Made by a program: the position numbers and the translations under genes. A stretch of DNA of 16,199 nt from an uncultured Clostridia bacterium (GTDB lineage Bacteria > Bacillota > Clostridia > UMGS1883), in assembly GCA_947630525.1 (NCBI GenBank), contig CANRHW010000009.1:1-16199 (forward strand). The letters are read 5' to 3'. The notes under the pieces were generated by a model. The model was given only the letters and a program-made list of their open reading frames with translations, was not told the origin of the DNA and ran no database searches. Positions 1 through 7,026 of the stretch are shown piece after piece (within the stretch, counting starts at the first letter, position 1; each line of letters begins with the position of its first letter).

Positions 1-1
1 C

Positions 2-997
2 GGTCTCAGGAGCTTAAAGCTCATTTCTTTCGGCCCGCGGCCGCTTAACTTCCTGGCCTGCAACGCCCCCATATATCAGCTTTACAAGCTGGGCGTCGAG
101 ATTGAAGAAAACTCCGAGCTCGACCTCTTCGAGGCTTTCAATAAGCACGCCGGAGACAGCCGTATCCCCGAGGTCATGGCCGACATGGAAAAGGAGCTAG
201 GCGCGGGCAATCTCAAACCCGAGGTGCTGCCCAAGCTGGCCCAGTACGAGCTTACCCTCCTGGATTGGATAGAGGAGCATAAGGGCTCCAAGGAATACGT
301 GGCCATCGCCGGCAAGTGCTGGCCCGCTTTCCAGACGCAGTTCGGCTTTGTGCCCTGTTACGTCAACAGCCGCCTCACCGGCCGGGGCATACCGGTATCC
401 TGCGAGGTGGATATCTACGGCGCTCTCAGCGAGTACATAGGCGCCTGCGTCAGCGAGGACGCCGTCACCCTCCTTGACATCAACAATTCCGTGCCCGCCG
501 ATATGTTCAAGGCCGATATCGAGGGCAAGTTCCCATACACGCACAAGGATACCTTTATGGGCTTCCACTGCGGCAACACCTGCTCTTCCAAGCTGGCGGC
601 CTGCTCTATGAAGTATCAAAAGATAATGGCCCGCAGCCTGCCCATCGAGGTCACCAACGGCACTCTTGAGGGCGACATCGCCCCCGGCGACATAACCTTC
701 TTCCGTCTTCAGTCCACCGCGGACGCCAAGCTCAGGGGCTATATCGCCAACGGCGAGATACTGCCCGTGGCCACCCGCTCTTTCGGCGGCATAGGCGTGT
801 TCGCCATTCCCGAAATGGGCCGGTTCTACCGCCATGTGCTCATCGAAAAGAACTTCCCCCATCACGGCGCCGTGGCCTTTGGCCATCACGGCAAGGCCCT
901 TTACGAGGTGTTCAAGTATGTGGGCGTGCCCGTTGAGGAAATAGGCTTCAACCAGCCCAAGGGAATGCTTTACAAAACCGAAAACCCCTTTAAGTAA
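2..997 (+). CDS. L-fucose/L-arabinose isomerase family protein, C-terminal 331 residues (5' end outside window)
   Basis: The frame is open from the first bases of the window to a TAA at 995-997, so the gene begins upstream; 331 residues are visible of a family usually near 490. Family knowledge: these Mn-dependent intramolecular oxidoreductases interconvert aldoses and ketoses in the cytoplasm. Visible candidate metal ligands are a Glu in CEVDIYG (codon 404-406), an Asp in LLDINN (codon 476-478) and a His in the HHG motif (about 860-865). The Glu-to-Asp spacing of 24 residues equals that of Glu337 and Asp361 in E. coli FucI. GFHCGN, RSFGGIG and FGHHGK also look family-conserved. The gene ends 14 bases before araD with an AAGGAG site between them, so they are co-transcribed. 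The araD context favours L-arabinose to L-ribulose as the reaction, but L-fucose or another substrate remains possible. Confidence 0.85.
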   Translation, partial: GLRSLKLISFGPRPLNFLACNAPIYQLYKLGVEIEENSELDLFEAFNKHAGDSRIPEVMADMEKELGAGNLKPEVLPKLAQYELTLLDWIEEHKGSKEYVAIAGKCWPAFQTQFGFVPCYVNSRLTGRGIPVSCEVDIYGALSEYIGACVSEDAVTLLDINNSVPADMFKADIEGKFPYTHKDTFMGFHCGNTCSSKLAACSMKYQKIMARSLPIEVTNGTLEGDIAPGDITFFRLQSTADAKLRGYIANGEILPVATRSFGGIGVFAIPEMGRFYRHVLIEKNFPHHGAVAFGHHGKALYEVFKYVGVPVEEIGFNQPKGMLYKTENPFK

Positions 998-1011
998 GGA
1001 GATAAAAGACC

Positions 1012-1710
1012 ATGCTCGAACAACTGAAAGAAGCGGTGCTCCAGGCAAATCTGGAGCTGCCGAAGAAAAATCTCGTCACCTACACCTGGGGCAACGTCAG
1101 CGGCATCGACCGTGAAAAGGGTCTTGTGGTAATAAAGCCCAGCGGCGTGCCCTACGAGGAGCTTAAGGCCGAAGATATGGTGGTGCTGGACCTTGACGGC
1201 AATATCGTCGAGGGCAGCCTCCGCCCCTCCAGCGACACCCCCACGCACATCGCTCTTTACAAGGAATATCCCGCCCTGGGGGGCGTGGTGCACACCCATT
1301 CCCGCTACGCCACTATCTGGGCTCAGGCGGGCAAGAGCATCCCGCCGCTGGGCACCACCCACGCCGACTACTTTTATGGGCCCATACCCTGCACCCGTCC
1401 CCTCACAAAAGAGGAGATAGAGGGCGAATATGAGCTCAATACCGGCAAGGTGATAATCGAGACCTTTAACGGCGCCGGCATCAATCCCGTTTACGTGCCC
1501 GGTGTGGTGGTACAGAGCCACGGCCCCTTTGCCTGGGGCAAGGACCCCGCCGAGGCCGTACACAACGCCGTCGTAATGGAAGAGGTGGGCATGATGGCTC
1601 TTAACACCAAGCTCCTTAATCCCTCGATACCGGATGTTGACGCATATCTGCTGGACAAGCACTTCATGCGCAAGCATGGCCCCGGCGCTTATTACGGCCA
1701 AAGTAAGTGA
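1012..1710 (+). CDS. araD: L-ribulose-5-phosphate 4-epimerase
   Basis: A full-length 232-residue class II aldolase/AraD-fold enzyme that epimerises L-ribulose 5-phosphate to D-xylulose 5-phosphate at C4, feeding the pentose phosphate pathway. All expected residues align with the E. coli enzyme at an offset of one: zinc ligands His94, His96 (HTHSRY) and His170 (QSHGPF), catalytic Asp119 (HADYFYG), His217 and Tyr228 (GAYYGQ), and the phosphate-binding segments GNVSG and SSDTPTH. The ATG at 1012 follows an AAGGAGAT ribosome site and matches the usual N-terminus. It lies 14 bases after the sugar isomerase and its TGA runs into the next gene's leader, so the three form one operon. No ribulokinase is visible; it may lie upstream. 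Confidence 0.97.
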   Translation: MLEQLKEAVLQANLELPKKNLVTYTWGNVSGIDREKGLVVIKPSGVPYEELKAEDMVVLDLDGNIVEGSLRPSSDTPTHIALYKEYPALGGVVHTHSRYATIWAQAGKSIPPLGTTHADYFYGPIPCTRPLTKEEIEGEYELNTGKVIIETFNGAGINPVYVPGVVVQSHGPFAWGKDPAEAVHNAVVMEEVGMMALNTKLLNPSIPDVDAYLLDKHFMRKHGPGAYYGQSK

Positions 1711-1718
1711 GGCGCGCC

Positions 1719-1973
1719 ATGGTTTATACGTATAAGACAAAGGGAACCTGTTCCCGGAATATAGTGGTAGACATCGACGACAACAGCCATGTTATAAAAA
1801 GCGTGACGTTTCAGGGCGGCTGCAACGGCAATACCCAAGGCGTCGCCAGGCTGGCTCAGGGCCGCAGGGCCGAGGAAATAATAGGCGCACTGCGCGGCAT
1901 AGACTGCAACGGACGCGGCACCTCCTGCCCGGATCAGCTTGCCCATGCTCTGGAGGAAGCGCTGGCTTTATAA
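1719..1973 (+). CDS. TSCPD-domain small protein (TIGR03905-like)
   Basis: An 84-residue cytoplasmic protein with the compact TSCPD fold also found appended to some vitamin B12-dependent ribonucleotide reductases. The signature TSCPDQLAHALEEAL is at residues 69-83, preceded by a VTFQGGCNGNTQG glycine/cysteine motif (about 29-41). Four cysteines (11, 35, 63, 70) are family-typical and could bind metal; that is inference. The ATG at 1719 is chosen because the family begins with MxYTYKTKGTCS; a GTG at 1707 overlapping the araD stop would add four residues. No good Shine-Dalgarno precedes 1719, so it is probably translationally coupled to araD. The exact function of this standalone family is not known to me. 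Confidence 0.88.
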   Translation: MVYTYKTKGTCSRNIVVDIDDNSHVIKSVTFQGGCNGNTQGVARLAQGRRAEEIIGALRGIDCNGRGTSCPDQLAHALEEALAL

Positions 1974-1994
1974 ATCCGCAAAAGGCAAGTCGTG

Positions 1995-2055
1995 GGAGCA
2001 GGGATTAGTATAGCACAGGGTTCGACTCCCCTGTGCTATAAGCGATCCCTGCTCC
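1995..2055 (+). terminator. Nested long hairpin after the sugar operon, probable terminator
   Basis: An 11-bp perfect outer stem (1995-2005 with 2045-2055) encloses a 12-bp perfect inner stem (2009-2020 with 2029-2040) with the 8-base loop TTCGACTC. TTTCTTT follows directly, fitting an intrinsic terminator after the TSCPD gene at 1973. The size and two-tier structure exceed a simple terminator, and the loop resembles a tRNA T-loop, though no tRNA can be folded here. The rest of 1974-2106 holds only a small GCCC/GGGC hairpin (2074-2086) and the ribosome site of the next gene; I see no clear promoter there, so readthrough may supply the GH105 gene. Confidence 0.55.
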
Positions 2056-2106
2056 TTTCTTTAATAAAAAAGCGCCCATGCAGGGCATAAAAAAAGGAGG
2101 ATACCT

Positions 2107-4227
2107 ATGAAAAAGCTCACCCAAAGGCTGATATCGGTTCTGACCGCGGCAATTATGGCCGCGACCGCCCTGCCCGCCTCCGCTTCGGCGGCCGCGCCCG
2201 ACGAGGCCGCCGAGACGGAACGGCTCATTGAGCTGGTAAACGATTACTGGATAAACGGCCATCAGACGCCCGGCGGTTACAACTGGGACGACGCGACCTA
2301 CTTTGTGGGCAACACCCAGGCCTATCTCATCACCGGCGTGGAGGCCTATCGGGAATACGCCGTGAGCATGGGCGACAAAAACCACTGGATGGGCCATATC
2401 GGATGGGACAGCGGCTCCTGGACCAACAGCGGGGTCTTTCACGCCGACAATCAGACCTGCTTCCAAACCTATCTTGACCTGTACTTCCTTGACGGGGATG
2501 AAAGCAAAATCAGCCGGGTCAAGCAGGTGTACGACGCACAGACCGCGGCCGAGCCGTCGGACTGGTGGTGGTGGTGCGACGCGGTGTTCATGGCAATGCC
2601 CGCTATGAGCCGGCTTTACCGCGCAACAGGCAATTCGGTTTACGCGGACAAGCTTTACGACTACTTTGCCGACTGCCGCCGCAATCTCTACGATACCGAA
2701 TATCACTTGTTTTTCAGGGACGGCGGCTATCTTAGCAGCCGCGTGGAGGGCATGAAAAATTTCTGGTCAAGGGGCAATGGCTGGGTGCTGGCCGCTCTGG
2801 CGCAGGTGCTCAGGGATATGCCCGAAAACTGGGAGCACTACGAGGATTTGCTCACTACTTATCGGGAAATGGCCGCCGGGGCGGCGGCCTGTATGAAGGA
2901 TGACGGCCAGGGCAATAAATACTGGACCCAGTCCATGCTGCCCACTTATCCCGTAGCCGACTACAATCCGCTGGGCTACGAGACCAGCGGCACCGCCTTT
3001 ATGACCTATGCCCTTATGTACGGCATAAACGCCGGTCTGCTTGACGCGGACACTTATCTGCCCTACGCCATGGGCGGGATAAATTACCTTAAAAATATTG
3101 CCATTCAGCCCAATGGCCTTGTGGGTTACGCTCAGGAGATAGGGGCGGCGGCCACGGTCGCCACGGCCAAAAGCACCACGCAGAATTTCGCCGTGGGCGC
3201 AACGCTGCTGGCCCTGTGCGAGCTGTACAAATATCAGGGCGGCCTTAGCTATGCCGGCGACCTGCTGCCTTACCTGACCTGGCGGCTCAACAGTACCGCC
3301 GTTATGCAGGTGGGCAGCGGCAATATATTCTGCGGCGGCAAGGTCTTTCCCGCTCCGGCCCCGGTTGAGGCCGGCGGCGTATGGCTGCCCCTGCGGGCTT
3401 TGGCCGAGGCTATGGGCTATACCGTGGAGTGGGACGACGGCGGCTACGCCTCCGTGGCCAAGGAAGGCCGCTGCTTTACCGTCACTCCCGGCGCGGCGGC
3501 GGTCAGGATAAACGGCGTTCGCACCGAGCTCCCGGCGGCTCCGTTTGAGAGCGGCGGGGTGATCTACCTTACGGCGGAGTCCGCGGCCACGGTCTTTGAT
3601 ATGACCCTCCAACACAGCGGCAATATGATATACCTGGGCCGTAAGCTGCAAAATCTGCTGCCCTGCGAGGCCGGGGCCGAAAGCGTGCTGCTAAACATAC
3701 TGTCCTCCGGCGTCCTGCCCCAGCGCCCCGCCCAAAAAGAAAAGGGCTTCAATATTCCATCCTATGACGGCCAATACATTGTCAGCGGCCCCTCCGTCGG
3801 CTCCGATACGGCGGCGCTGCCCGTTGAGCTTGAAATAGATATGACCGGCGCTCTGCCGATAACCAGCGTTTCGGCCTTTTCAGTGCCGCAGCCGGAAAAT
3901 CCGCCCGCAAGCGCTTTCGACGGCGACCTGTACACCCGCTTTGCCTCCACGGAGTTTGACGCTATCTTTGACCTTGGTCAGCTTTCTCATGTTTCGGACA
4001 TAGCGCTGTCTTTCTGGAAGTATGACGAGCGCACCACCTCTTACGCGCTGTCCGTCAGCGCCGACGGAGAAAATTACACCGCGATTTTCGACGGCAAGAG
4101 CGTTCAGGGCAACGCCTTTGACCGCCACAGCATCAACGCGGATATACGTTATATTCGGGTAGTCGGCTACGGCAATTCTCAGGGCGGCAACTGGACCAGC
4201 CTGTTGGAGATAGTGCCTTTTGGATAA
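2107..4227 (+). CDS. Secreted GH105 unsaturated rhamnogalacturonyl/uronyl hydrolase with stalk and discoidin-like domains
   Basis: A 706-residue extracellular protein. Residues 1-29 are a signal peptide (KK, hydrophobic core, ASASAAA end). Residues about 35-378 form an (alpha/alpha)6 GH105 domain: Asp114 (HADNQ) and Asp158 (CDAVFMAMP) correspond to the catalytic pair Asp88/Asp143 of B. subtilis YteR, with WSRGNGW at 220-226 and YETSGTA near 291-297. Family role: removing the 4,5-unsaturated uronic acid left at non-reducing ends by polysaccharide lyases. Residues about 404-511 resemble a copper-amine-oxidase N-terminal-like domain (WLPLRALAEAMGYTVEWD), a common stalk or wall-associated module in Clostridia. 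Residues about 585-706 look like an F5/8 type C (CBM32-like) sugar-binding domain. Start: ATG after AAAAAAAGGAGG. There is no sortase motif or transmembrane anchor. It is convergent with the next gene, 13 bases apart; TTTGGA-TAA-TCCAAA over the stop followed by CTCTTTTT may be a weak terminator. Confidence 0.92.
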   Translation: MKKLTQRLISVLTAAIMAATALPASASAAAPDEAAETERLIELVNDYWINGHQTPGGYNWDDATYFVGNTQAYLITGVEAYREYAVSMGDKNHWMGHIGWDSGSWTNSGVFHADNQTCFQTYLDLYFLDGDESKISRVKQVYDAQTAAEPSDWWWWCDAVFMAMPAMSRLYRATGNSVYADKLYDYFADCRRNLYDTEYHLFFRDGGYLSSRVEGMKNFWSRGNGWVLAALAQVLRDMPENWEHYEDLLTTYREMAAGAAACMKDDGQGNKYWTQSMLPTYPVADYNPLGYETSGTAFMTYALMYGINAGLLDADTYLPYAMGGINYLKNIAIQPNGLVGYAQEIGAAATVATAKSTTQNFAVGATLLALCELYKYQGGLSYAGDLLPYLTWRLNSTAVMQVGSGNIFCGGKVFPAPAPVEAGGVWLPLRALAEAMGYTVEWDDGGYASVAKEGRCFTVTPGAAAVRINGVRTELPAAPFESGGVIYLTAESAATVFDMTLQHSGNMIYLGRKLQNLLPCEAGAESVLLNILSSGVLPQRPAQKEKGFNIPSYDGQYIVSGPSVGSDTAALPVELEIDMTGALPITSVSAFSVPQPENPPASAFDGDLYTRFASTEFDAIFDLGQLSHVSDIALSFWKYDERTTSYALSVSADGENYTAIFDGKSVQGNAFDRHSINADIRYIRVVGYGNSQGGNWTSLLEIVPFG

Positions 4228-4240
4228 TCCAAAGCTCTTT

Positions 4241-4798
4241 TTACGGTTCTATTTGGGCCTCCGCTTCGGCGAGGAGGCGCTCCGTGTCGGCGCCCAGTAT
4301 GTCAAGCCCTTGGGCTGATATGAACCGCTTTTCCTTTATCCCGTAAAATTCCCCGGCCAGCGCGCTAACATATTCAAAGCCGAAATTGTGCGTTATCGGC
4401 CCGCCCGAGGTGGTCACGTAGTAGAGCTTATCCGCCCGGCAAAGGCCCTGGGGAACGCCCTCGTCCGTGTAGCGAAAGGTCACCCCGCAGACAGTGACGT
4501 TTTCGAGATATATTTTCAGCAGCGCCGGAAAAGTCAGGTCCCAATAGGGCGCGGCAATAACTATTGTGTCCGCGTTGGCAAAGTCCCTCGCGCAGCCAAG
4601 CTCGGGGGCGTCGAGCTCGCCAGCCGCCAACAGCTCGTCACGGCGGCTGAGCGAGCTTTCGTCAAGGGGCCGCAGACCGCCGAGGTCCGGGCGCACCTCG
4701 CTCACCTCGCCGTCAAGCCTGTCAAGGAGACGCCGGGCCAAAGCGGCGGTGCGTGAATCCTTGCGCACGCAGGTGTTTACAAACAGTATTTTTTTCAT
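4241..4798 (-). CDS. Flavodoxin-fold NAD(P)H-dependent oxidoreductase (AzoR/quinone-reductase-like)
   Basis: A 185-residue cytoplasmic flavoprotein of the flavodoxin-2 superfamily (FMN-dependent NADH:quinone or azo reductases). The N-terminus MKKILFVNTCVRKDSRT gives the first beta strand and the FMN phosphate loop. APYWDLTFPALLKIYLENV at about 83-101 matches the AzoR-type isoalloxazine-contact segment, and VTTSGGP at 128-134 is the second FMN-binding loop. The physiological substrate cannot be read from sequence. The ATG at 4798 follows a GAGGGGGA ribosome site on the minus strand. It appears monocistronic, convergent with the GH105 gene and divergent from the tRNA. Confidence 0.87.
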   Translation of the reverse strand: MKKILFVNTCVRKDSRTAALARRLLDRLDGEVSEVRPDLGGLRPLDESSLSRRDELLAAGELDAPELGCARDFANADTIVIAAPYWDLTFPALLKIYLENVTVCGVTFRYTDEGVPQGLCRADKLYYVTTSGGPITHNFGFEYVSALAGEFYGIKEKRFISAQGLDILGADTERLLAEAEAQIEP

Positions 4799-4819
4799 AA
4801 TAAATTCCCCCTCTTTTTT

Positions 4820-4849
4820 ATTTTAACATAAACGGGCCGGTAATGTAAA
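4820..4849 (-). promoter_or_regulatory. Candidate sigma-A promoter for the flavodoxin-fold oxidoreductase
   Basis: On the minus strand a -35 TTTACA (4849-4844) is followed after 18 bases by a -10 TAAAAT (4825-4820), about 20 bases before the ATG. The short leader and slightly long spacer make it a moderate candidate. Confidence 0.4.
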
Positions 4850-4945
4850 TCATTTTGCGGCAAATAAATTACAGTTTGCGCCGGAAACCTATTTTCCAAA
4901 GCGGGGCCGAGCCCATATATTTCGTGATTTTTTTGCGCCAAAGTC

Positions 4946-4974
4946 TTGACTTTTACCGGGCGCTGTGGTAAAAT
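4946..4974 (+). promoter_or_regulatory. Promoter of tRNA-Arg
   Basis: TTGACT (4946-4951), a 17-base spacer and TAAAAT (4969-4974) form a near-consensus sigma-70-type promoter. The expected start is near 4980, under 20 bases before the mature tRNA 5' end. Confidence 0.8.
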
Positions 4975-4997
4975 ACAATATGCTTAAAAATGGATGT

Positions 4998-5074
4998 GCG
5001 ATCGTAGCTCAGTTGGATAGAGCGTTGGACTCCGACTCCAAAGGCCAGAGGTTCGAATCCTCCCGGTCGCACCA
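4998..5074 (+). tRNA. tRNA-Arg (anticodon CCG), CCA encoded
   Basis: The cloverleaf is complete: acceptor GCGATCG pairs with CGGTCGC (one G.U), D-arm GCTC/GAGC, anticodon stem TTGGA/TCCAA around the loop CTCCGAC with anticodon CCG at 5032-5034, T-loop TTCGAAT, discriminator A, and genomic CCA (5072-5074). CCG reads the arginine codon CGG, useful in this GC-rich genome. One oddity is an A.C opposition at the outermost T-stem pair (position 49 opposite 65); the other four T-stem pairs are intact. The gene stands alone with its own promoter and terminator. Confidence 0.96.
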
Positions 5075-5078
5075 GCGC

Positions 5079-5115
5079 GTCGTCGCAAGCCTCACTTCGC
5101 TTGCGGCGACTTTTT
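5079..5115 (+). terminator. Intrinsic terminator of tRNA-Arg
   Basis: GTCGTCGCAAGC (5079-5090) pairs with GCTTGCGGCGAC (5099-5110) over 12 bp with one G.U, an 8-base loop, and TTTTT at 5111-5115. It starts four bases after the encoded CCA. The same left arm opens the repeat copy at 9671, so this terminator is also the first element of a dispersed repeat. Confidence 0.8.
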
Positions 5116-5285
5116 ATGCTTCGCAAAAAAGTCGTCGTTTGGCTCGTTCGGCTGCTCCTCCTTTTCCCCACAAAGCCTACGGCTTTGCGGGGGCCCCGAA
5201 TACGACGCTTTTTCTTACGAAAAAGGTCGTCGCACGAGAGCTTGCCCCTCCTTTATCGCGAAAGGTCACGCTCCGCTGTTCCTCC
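5079..5285 (+). repeat. Dispersed structured intergenic repeat, copy A
   Basis: This gene-free stretch after the tRNA shares three collinear blocks with 9671-10035: GTCGTC(G/A)CAAGC (5079-5090; 9671-9682); a C-rich hairpin preceded by CTCCTTTT (5166-5192; 9745-9776); and a roughly 75-base block from the T-run to CACGCTCCGC (about 5208-5280; about 9961-10034) with about six differences. In the second block the stem arms differ between copies yet still pair. No credible protein is encoded. The remaining bases up to 5308 show no other feature. Confidence 0.75.
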
Positions 5286-5308
5286 TTTTCTCTGCAAAGC
5301 CAAAATGG

Positions 5309-5350
5309 GCAGTAAAAGAGCGCTGACCTTTGTCAGCGCTCTTTTACTGC
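5309..5350 (-). terminator. Terminator of the rpsB-tsf operon (bidirectional)
   Basis: A perfect 19-bp inverted repeat (5309-5327 with 5332-5350, loop of four) has the form AAAA-GAGCGCTGAC-loop-GTCAGCGCTC-TTTT, so an A-tract and T-tract flank a GC-rich 10-bp core in both directions. It starts ten bases past the tsf stop. Confidence 0.85.
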
Positions 5351-5359
5351 AATTCTTCT

Positions 5360-6274
5360 TTATTTTATCATGGAAGCAACTTCGTCGGCGAAGTTCTCTT
5401 CCTTTTTCTCAATACCCTCGCCCTTTTCAAGACGGATAAAGTCAACTATTTCGATGGTAGTGCCAAGAGCCTTGGCGGTCTCGTTGGTATACTGGGTCAC
5501 GCTCTTGTCCTGGTCCTTAATAAAGGGCTGCTCTACAAGGCAAAGCTCCTTATAGCGCTTATTCAGGCGGCCGGCCACCATTTTTTCGGCTATGGCCTCG
5601 GGCTTGCCCTCGTTCATGGCCTGAGCCTTGAATATTTCGGTCTCCTTGGCAATAACGTCGGCGGGAACGTCGGCTATCTTGGTGTAGGAGGGATAAGCGG
5701 CGGCAACCTGCATGGCGATATCCTTTGCGTAAGCCTTGAAAGCCTCGCTGCCGGCAACGGCCTCGTCGCCCACGTTGAACTTAACGAGAACGCCTATTCT
5801 GCCCTCGCCGTGGATATAGCCCTCAAGTACGCCCTCAAAGCGGCCAAAGCGGCGGATGTTCATGTTTTCGCCGATGGTGGCGATCTTTTCTTTCAGCGCC
5901 AGCTCCACGGTCTGACCGGGATTGGCGGCAAAATCGGAAGCCAGCAGAGCGTCTACGTCGGCGGGATTGTCGGCGATTATCTGCTTGGCAACGTTGTTTA
6001 CAAAGGTGCGGAACTCGGCGTTCTTACCAACGAAGTCGGTCTCGCTGTTTACCTCGACAACGGCGCCAACGTTACCGTCTATAACTACGTCAACTATACC
6101 CTCGGCGGCTACGCGGCCGGCCTTTTTCTCGGCTTTGGCAAGGCCCTTTTCACGCAGGAAGTCAACGGCCTTTTCCTTGTCGCCGCCGCATTCTACAAGC
6201 GCTTTTTTGCAGTCCATCATTCCGCAGCCGGTCATTTCTCTCAATTCTTTTACGTCCTGAGCTGTAAAGTTCAT
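5360..6274 (-). CDS. tsf: Translation elongation factor Ts
   Basis: A 304-residue cytoplasmic guanine nucleotide exchange factor for EF-Tu. The N-terminal UBA-like domain begins MNFTAQDVKELREMTGCGMM, with the CKKALVECGGDKEKAVDFLR helix. The EF-Tu-contacting core includes VVEVNSETDFVGKN (near 73-86), diagnostic of EF-Ts, followed by two core subdomains. Length is typical or slightly long (usual 280-300). The ATG at 6274 follows AGGAGGAAATAATC. It lies 17 bases downstream of rpsB in the conserved rpsB-tsf order and ends at a strong terminator. Confidence 0.98.
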   Translation of the reverse strand: MNFTAQDVKELREMTGCGMMDCKKALVECGGDKEKAVDFLREKGLAKAEKKAGRVAAEGIVDVVIDGNVGAVVEVNSETDFVGKNAEFRTFVNNVAKQIIADNPADVDALLASDFAANPGQTVELALKEKIATIGENMNIRRFGRFEGVLEGYIHGEGRIGVLVKFNVGDEAVAGSEAFKAYAKDIAMQVAAAYPSYTKIADVPADVIAKETEIFKAQAMNEGKPEAIAEKMVAGRLNKRYKELCLVEQPFIKDQDKSVTQYTNETAKALGTTIEIVDFIRLEKGEGIEKKEENFADEVASMIK

Positions 6275-6291
6275 GATTATTTCCTCCTAAT

Positions 6292-7026
6292 TTACAGGGT
6301 GATGTCTATTTCTTCGCCGGCTTCCTCGGCGGCGGCGCCGGTCTTGCCCTCCTTGCCTTCCATAACGGCGTTGGCAATGGTGGAGGCTACCAGCTTAACG
6401 GCGCGGATGGCGTCATCGTTGCCGGGGATAACGTAATCCACGTCCTCGGGATCGCAGTTGGTATCAACTATAGCCACAATGGGAATGTGCAGCTTTTTCG
6501 CTTCGGAAATAGCTATCCTCTCTTTGCGGGGGTCAACAATGAAGATCGCCGCGGGGGCCTTCTTCATATGCTTGATGCCGCCAAGGTATTTTTCCAGCTT
6601 ATCCATCTCGCCGCGAAGGCCGATGACCTCTTTCTTGGGCAGAAGGTCAAAGGTGCCGTCCTCCTCCATCTTGTGGAGCTGAGCCAGGCGCTTGATGCGC
6701 TGCTCAATGGTCTTGAAGTTAGTGAGCATGCCACCCAGCCAACGGGCGTCAACATAGTGCATACCCACGCGCTGAGCCTCCTCGCGGATGGTCTCCTGGG
6801 CCTGCTTCTTTGTGCCTACAAAGAGGATCTCGCCGCCGTCGGCAGCCACCTGACGGACAAAGGCATAAGCCTCCTCGATTTTTTTAACGGTCTTCTGCAA
6901 ATCGATAATGTAGATACCGTTGCGCTCGGTGAAGATGTACTCCGCCATCTTGGGGTTCCATCTTCTGGTCTGGTGGCCGAAGTGAACGCCGGCCTCCAGA
7001 AGCTGCTTCATAGTGATTACTGACAT
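6292..7026 (-). CDS. rpsB: 30S ribosomal protein S2
   Basis: A 244-residue small-subunit ribosomal protein (about 241 in E. coli). It shows the S2 signatures GVHFGHQTRRWNPKMAEYIF at residues 14-33 and the nucleotide-binding-like FIVDPRKERIAISEA segment, with DTNCDPEDVDYVIPGNDDA in the C-terminal half. The tail is Glu/Gly/Ala-rich, as is common. The ATG at 7026 (MSVITMKQLL) is chosen because GGAGGTG stands six bases upstream; an in-frame start five codons earlier would place that site inside the coding region. It is the first gene of the rpsB-tsf operon. Confidence 0.98.
   Translation of the reverse strand: MSVITMKQLLEAGVHFGHQTRRWNPKMAEYIFTERNGIYIIDLQKTVKKIEEAYAFVRQVAADGGEILFVGTKKQAQETIREEAQRVGMHYVDARWLGGMLTNFKTIEQRIKRLAQLHKMEEDGTFDLLPKKEVIGLRGEMDKLEKYLGGIKHMKKAPAAIFIVDPRKERIAISEAKKLHIPIVAIVDTNCDPEDVDYVIPGNDDAIRAVKLVASTIANAVMEGKEGKTGAAAEEAGEEIDITL

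Noticed and set aside
1707..1718. GTG start for the TSCPD gene overlapping the araD stop (GTGA)
   Set aside because: It would add MRRA ahead of the family-typical MVYTYKTKGTCS start; ATG 1719 is preferred, though coupling via the overlap cannot be excluded.
197..1740. Long antisense frames opposite the isomerase and araD
   Set aside because: Sense products are unmistakable enzymes with intact catalytic residues; the antisense products are low-complexity His/Gly/Ala-rich shadows.
2009..2040. A tRNA or tRNA fragment around the TTCGACTC loop
   Set aside because: The loop has 8 rather than 7 bases between perfect arms, and no D-arm or anticodon arm can be formed; treated as a hairpin/terminator.
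4965..5439. Plus-strand frames of 112-116 codons over the tRNA and its downstream repeat
   Set aside because: They translate through the tRNA, its terminator and repeat hairpins; no ribosome site or family similarity.
5330..6436. A 368-codon open frame antisense to tsf and the end of rpsB
   Set aside because: It crosses two certain genes on the other strand, begins inside a terminator and shows no family features.
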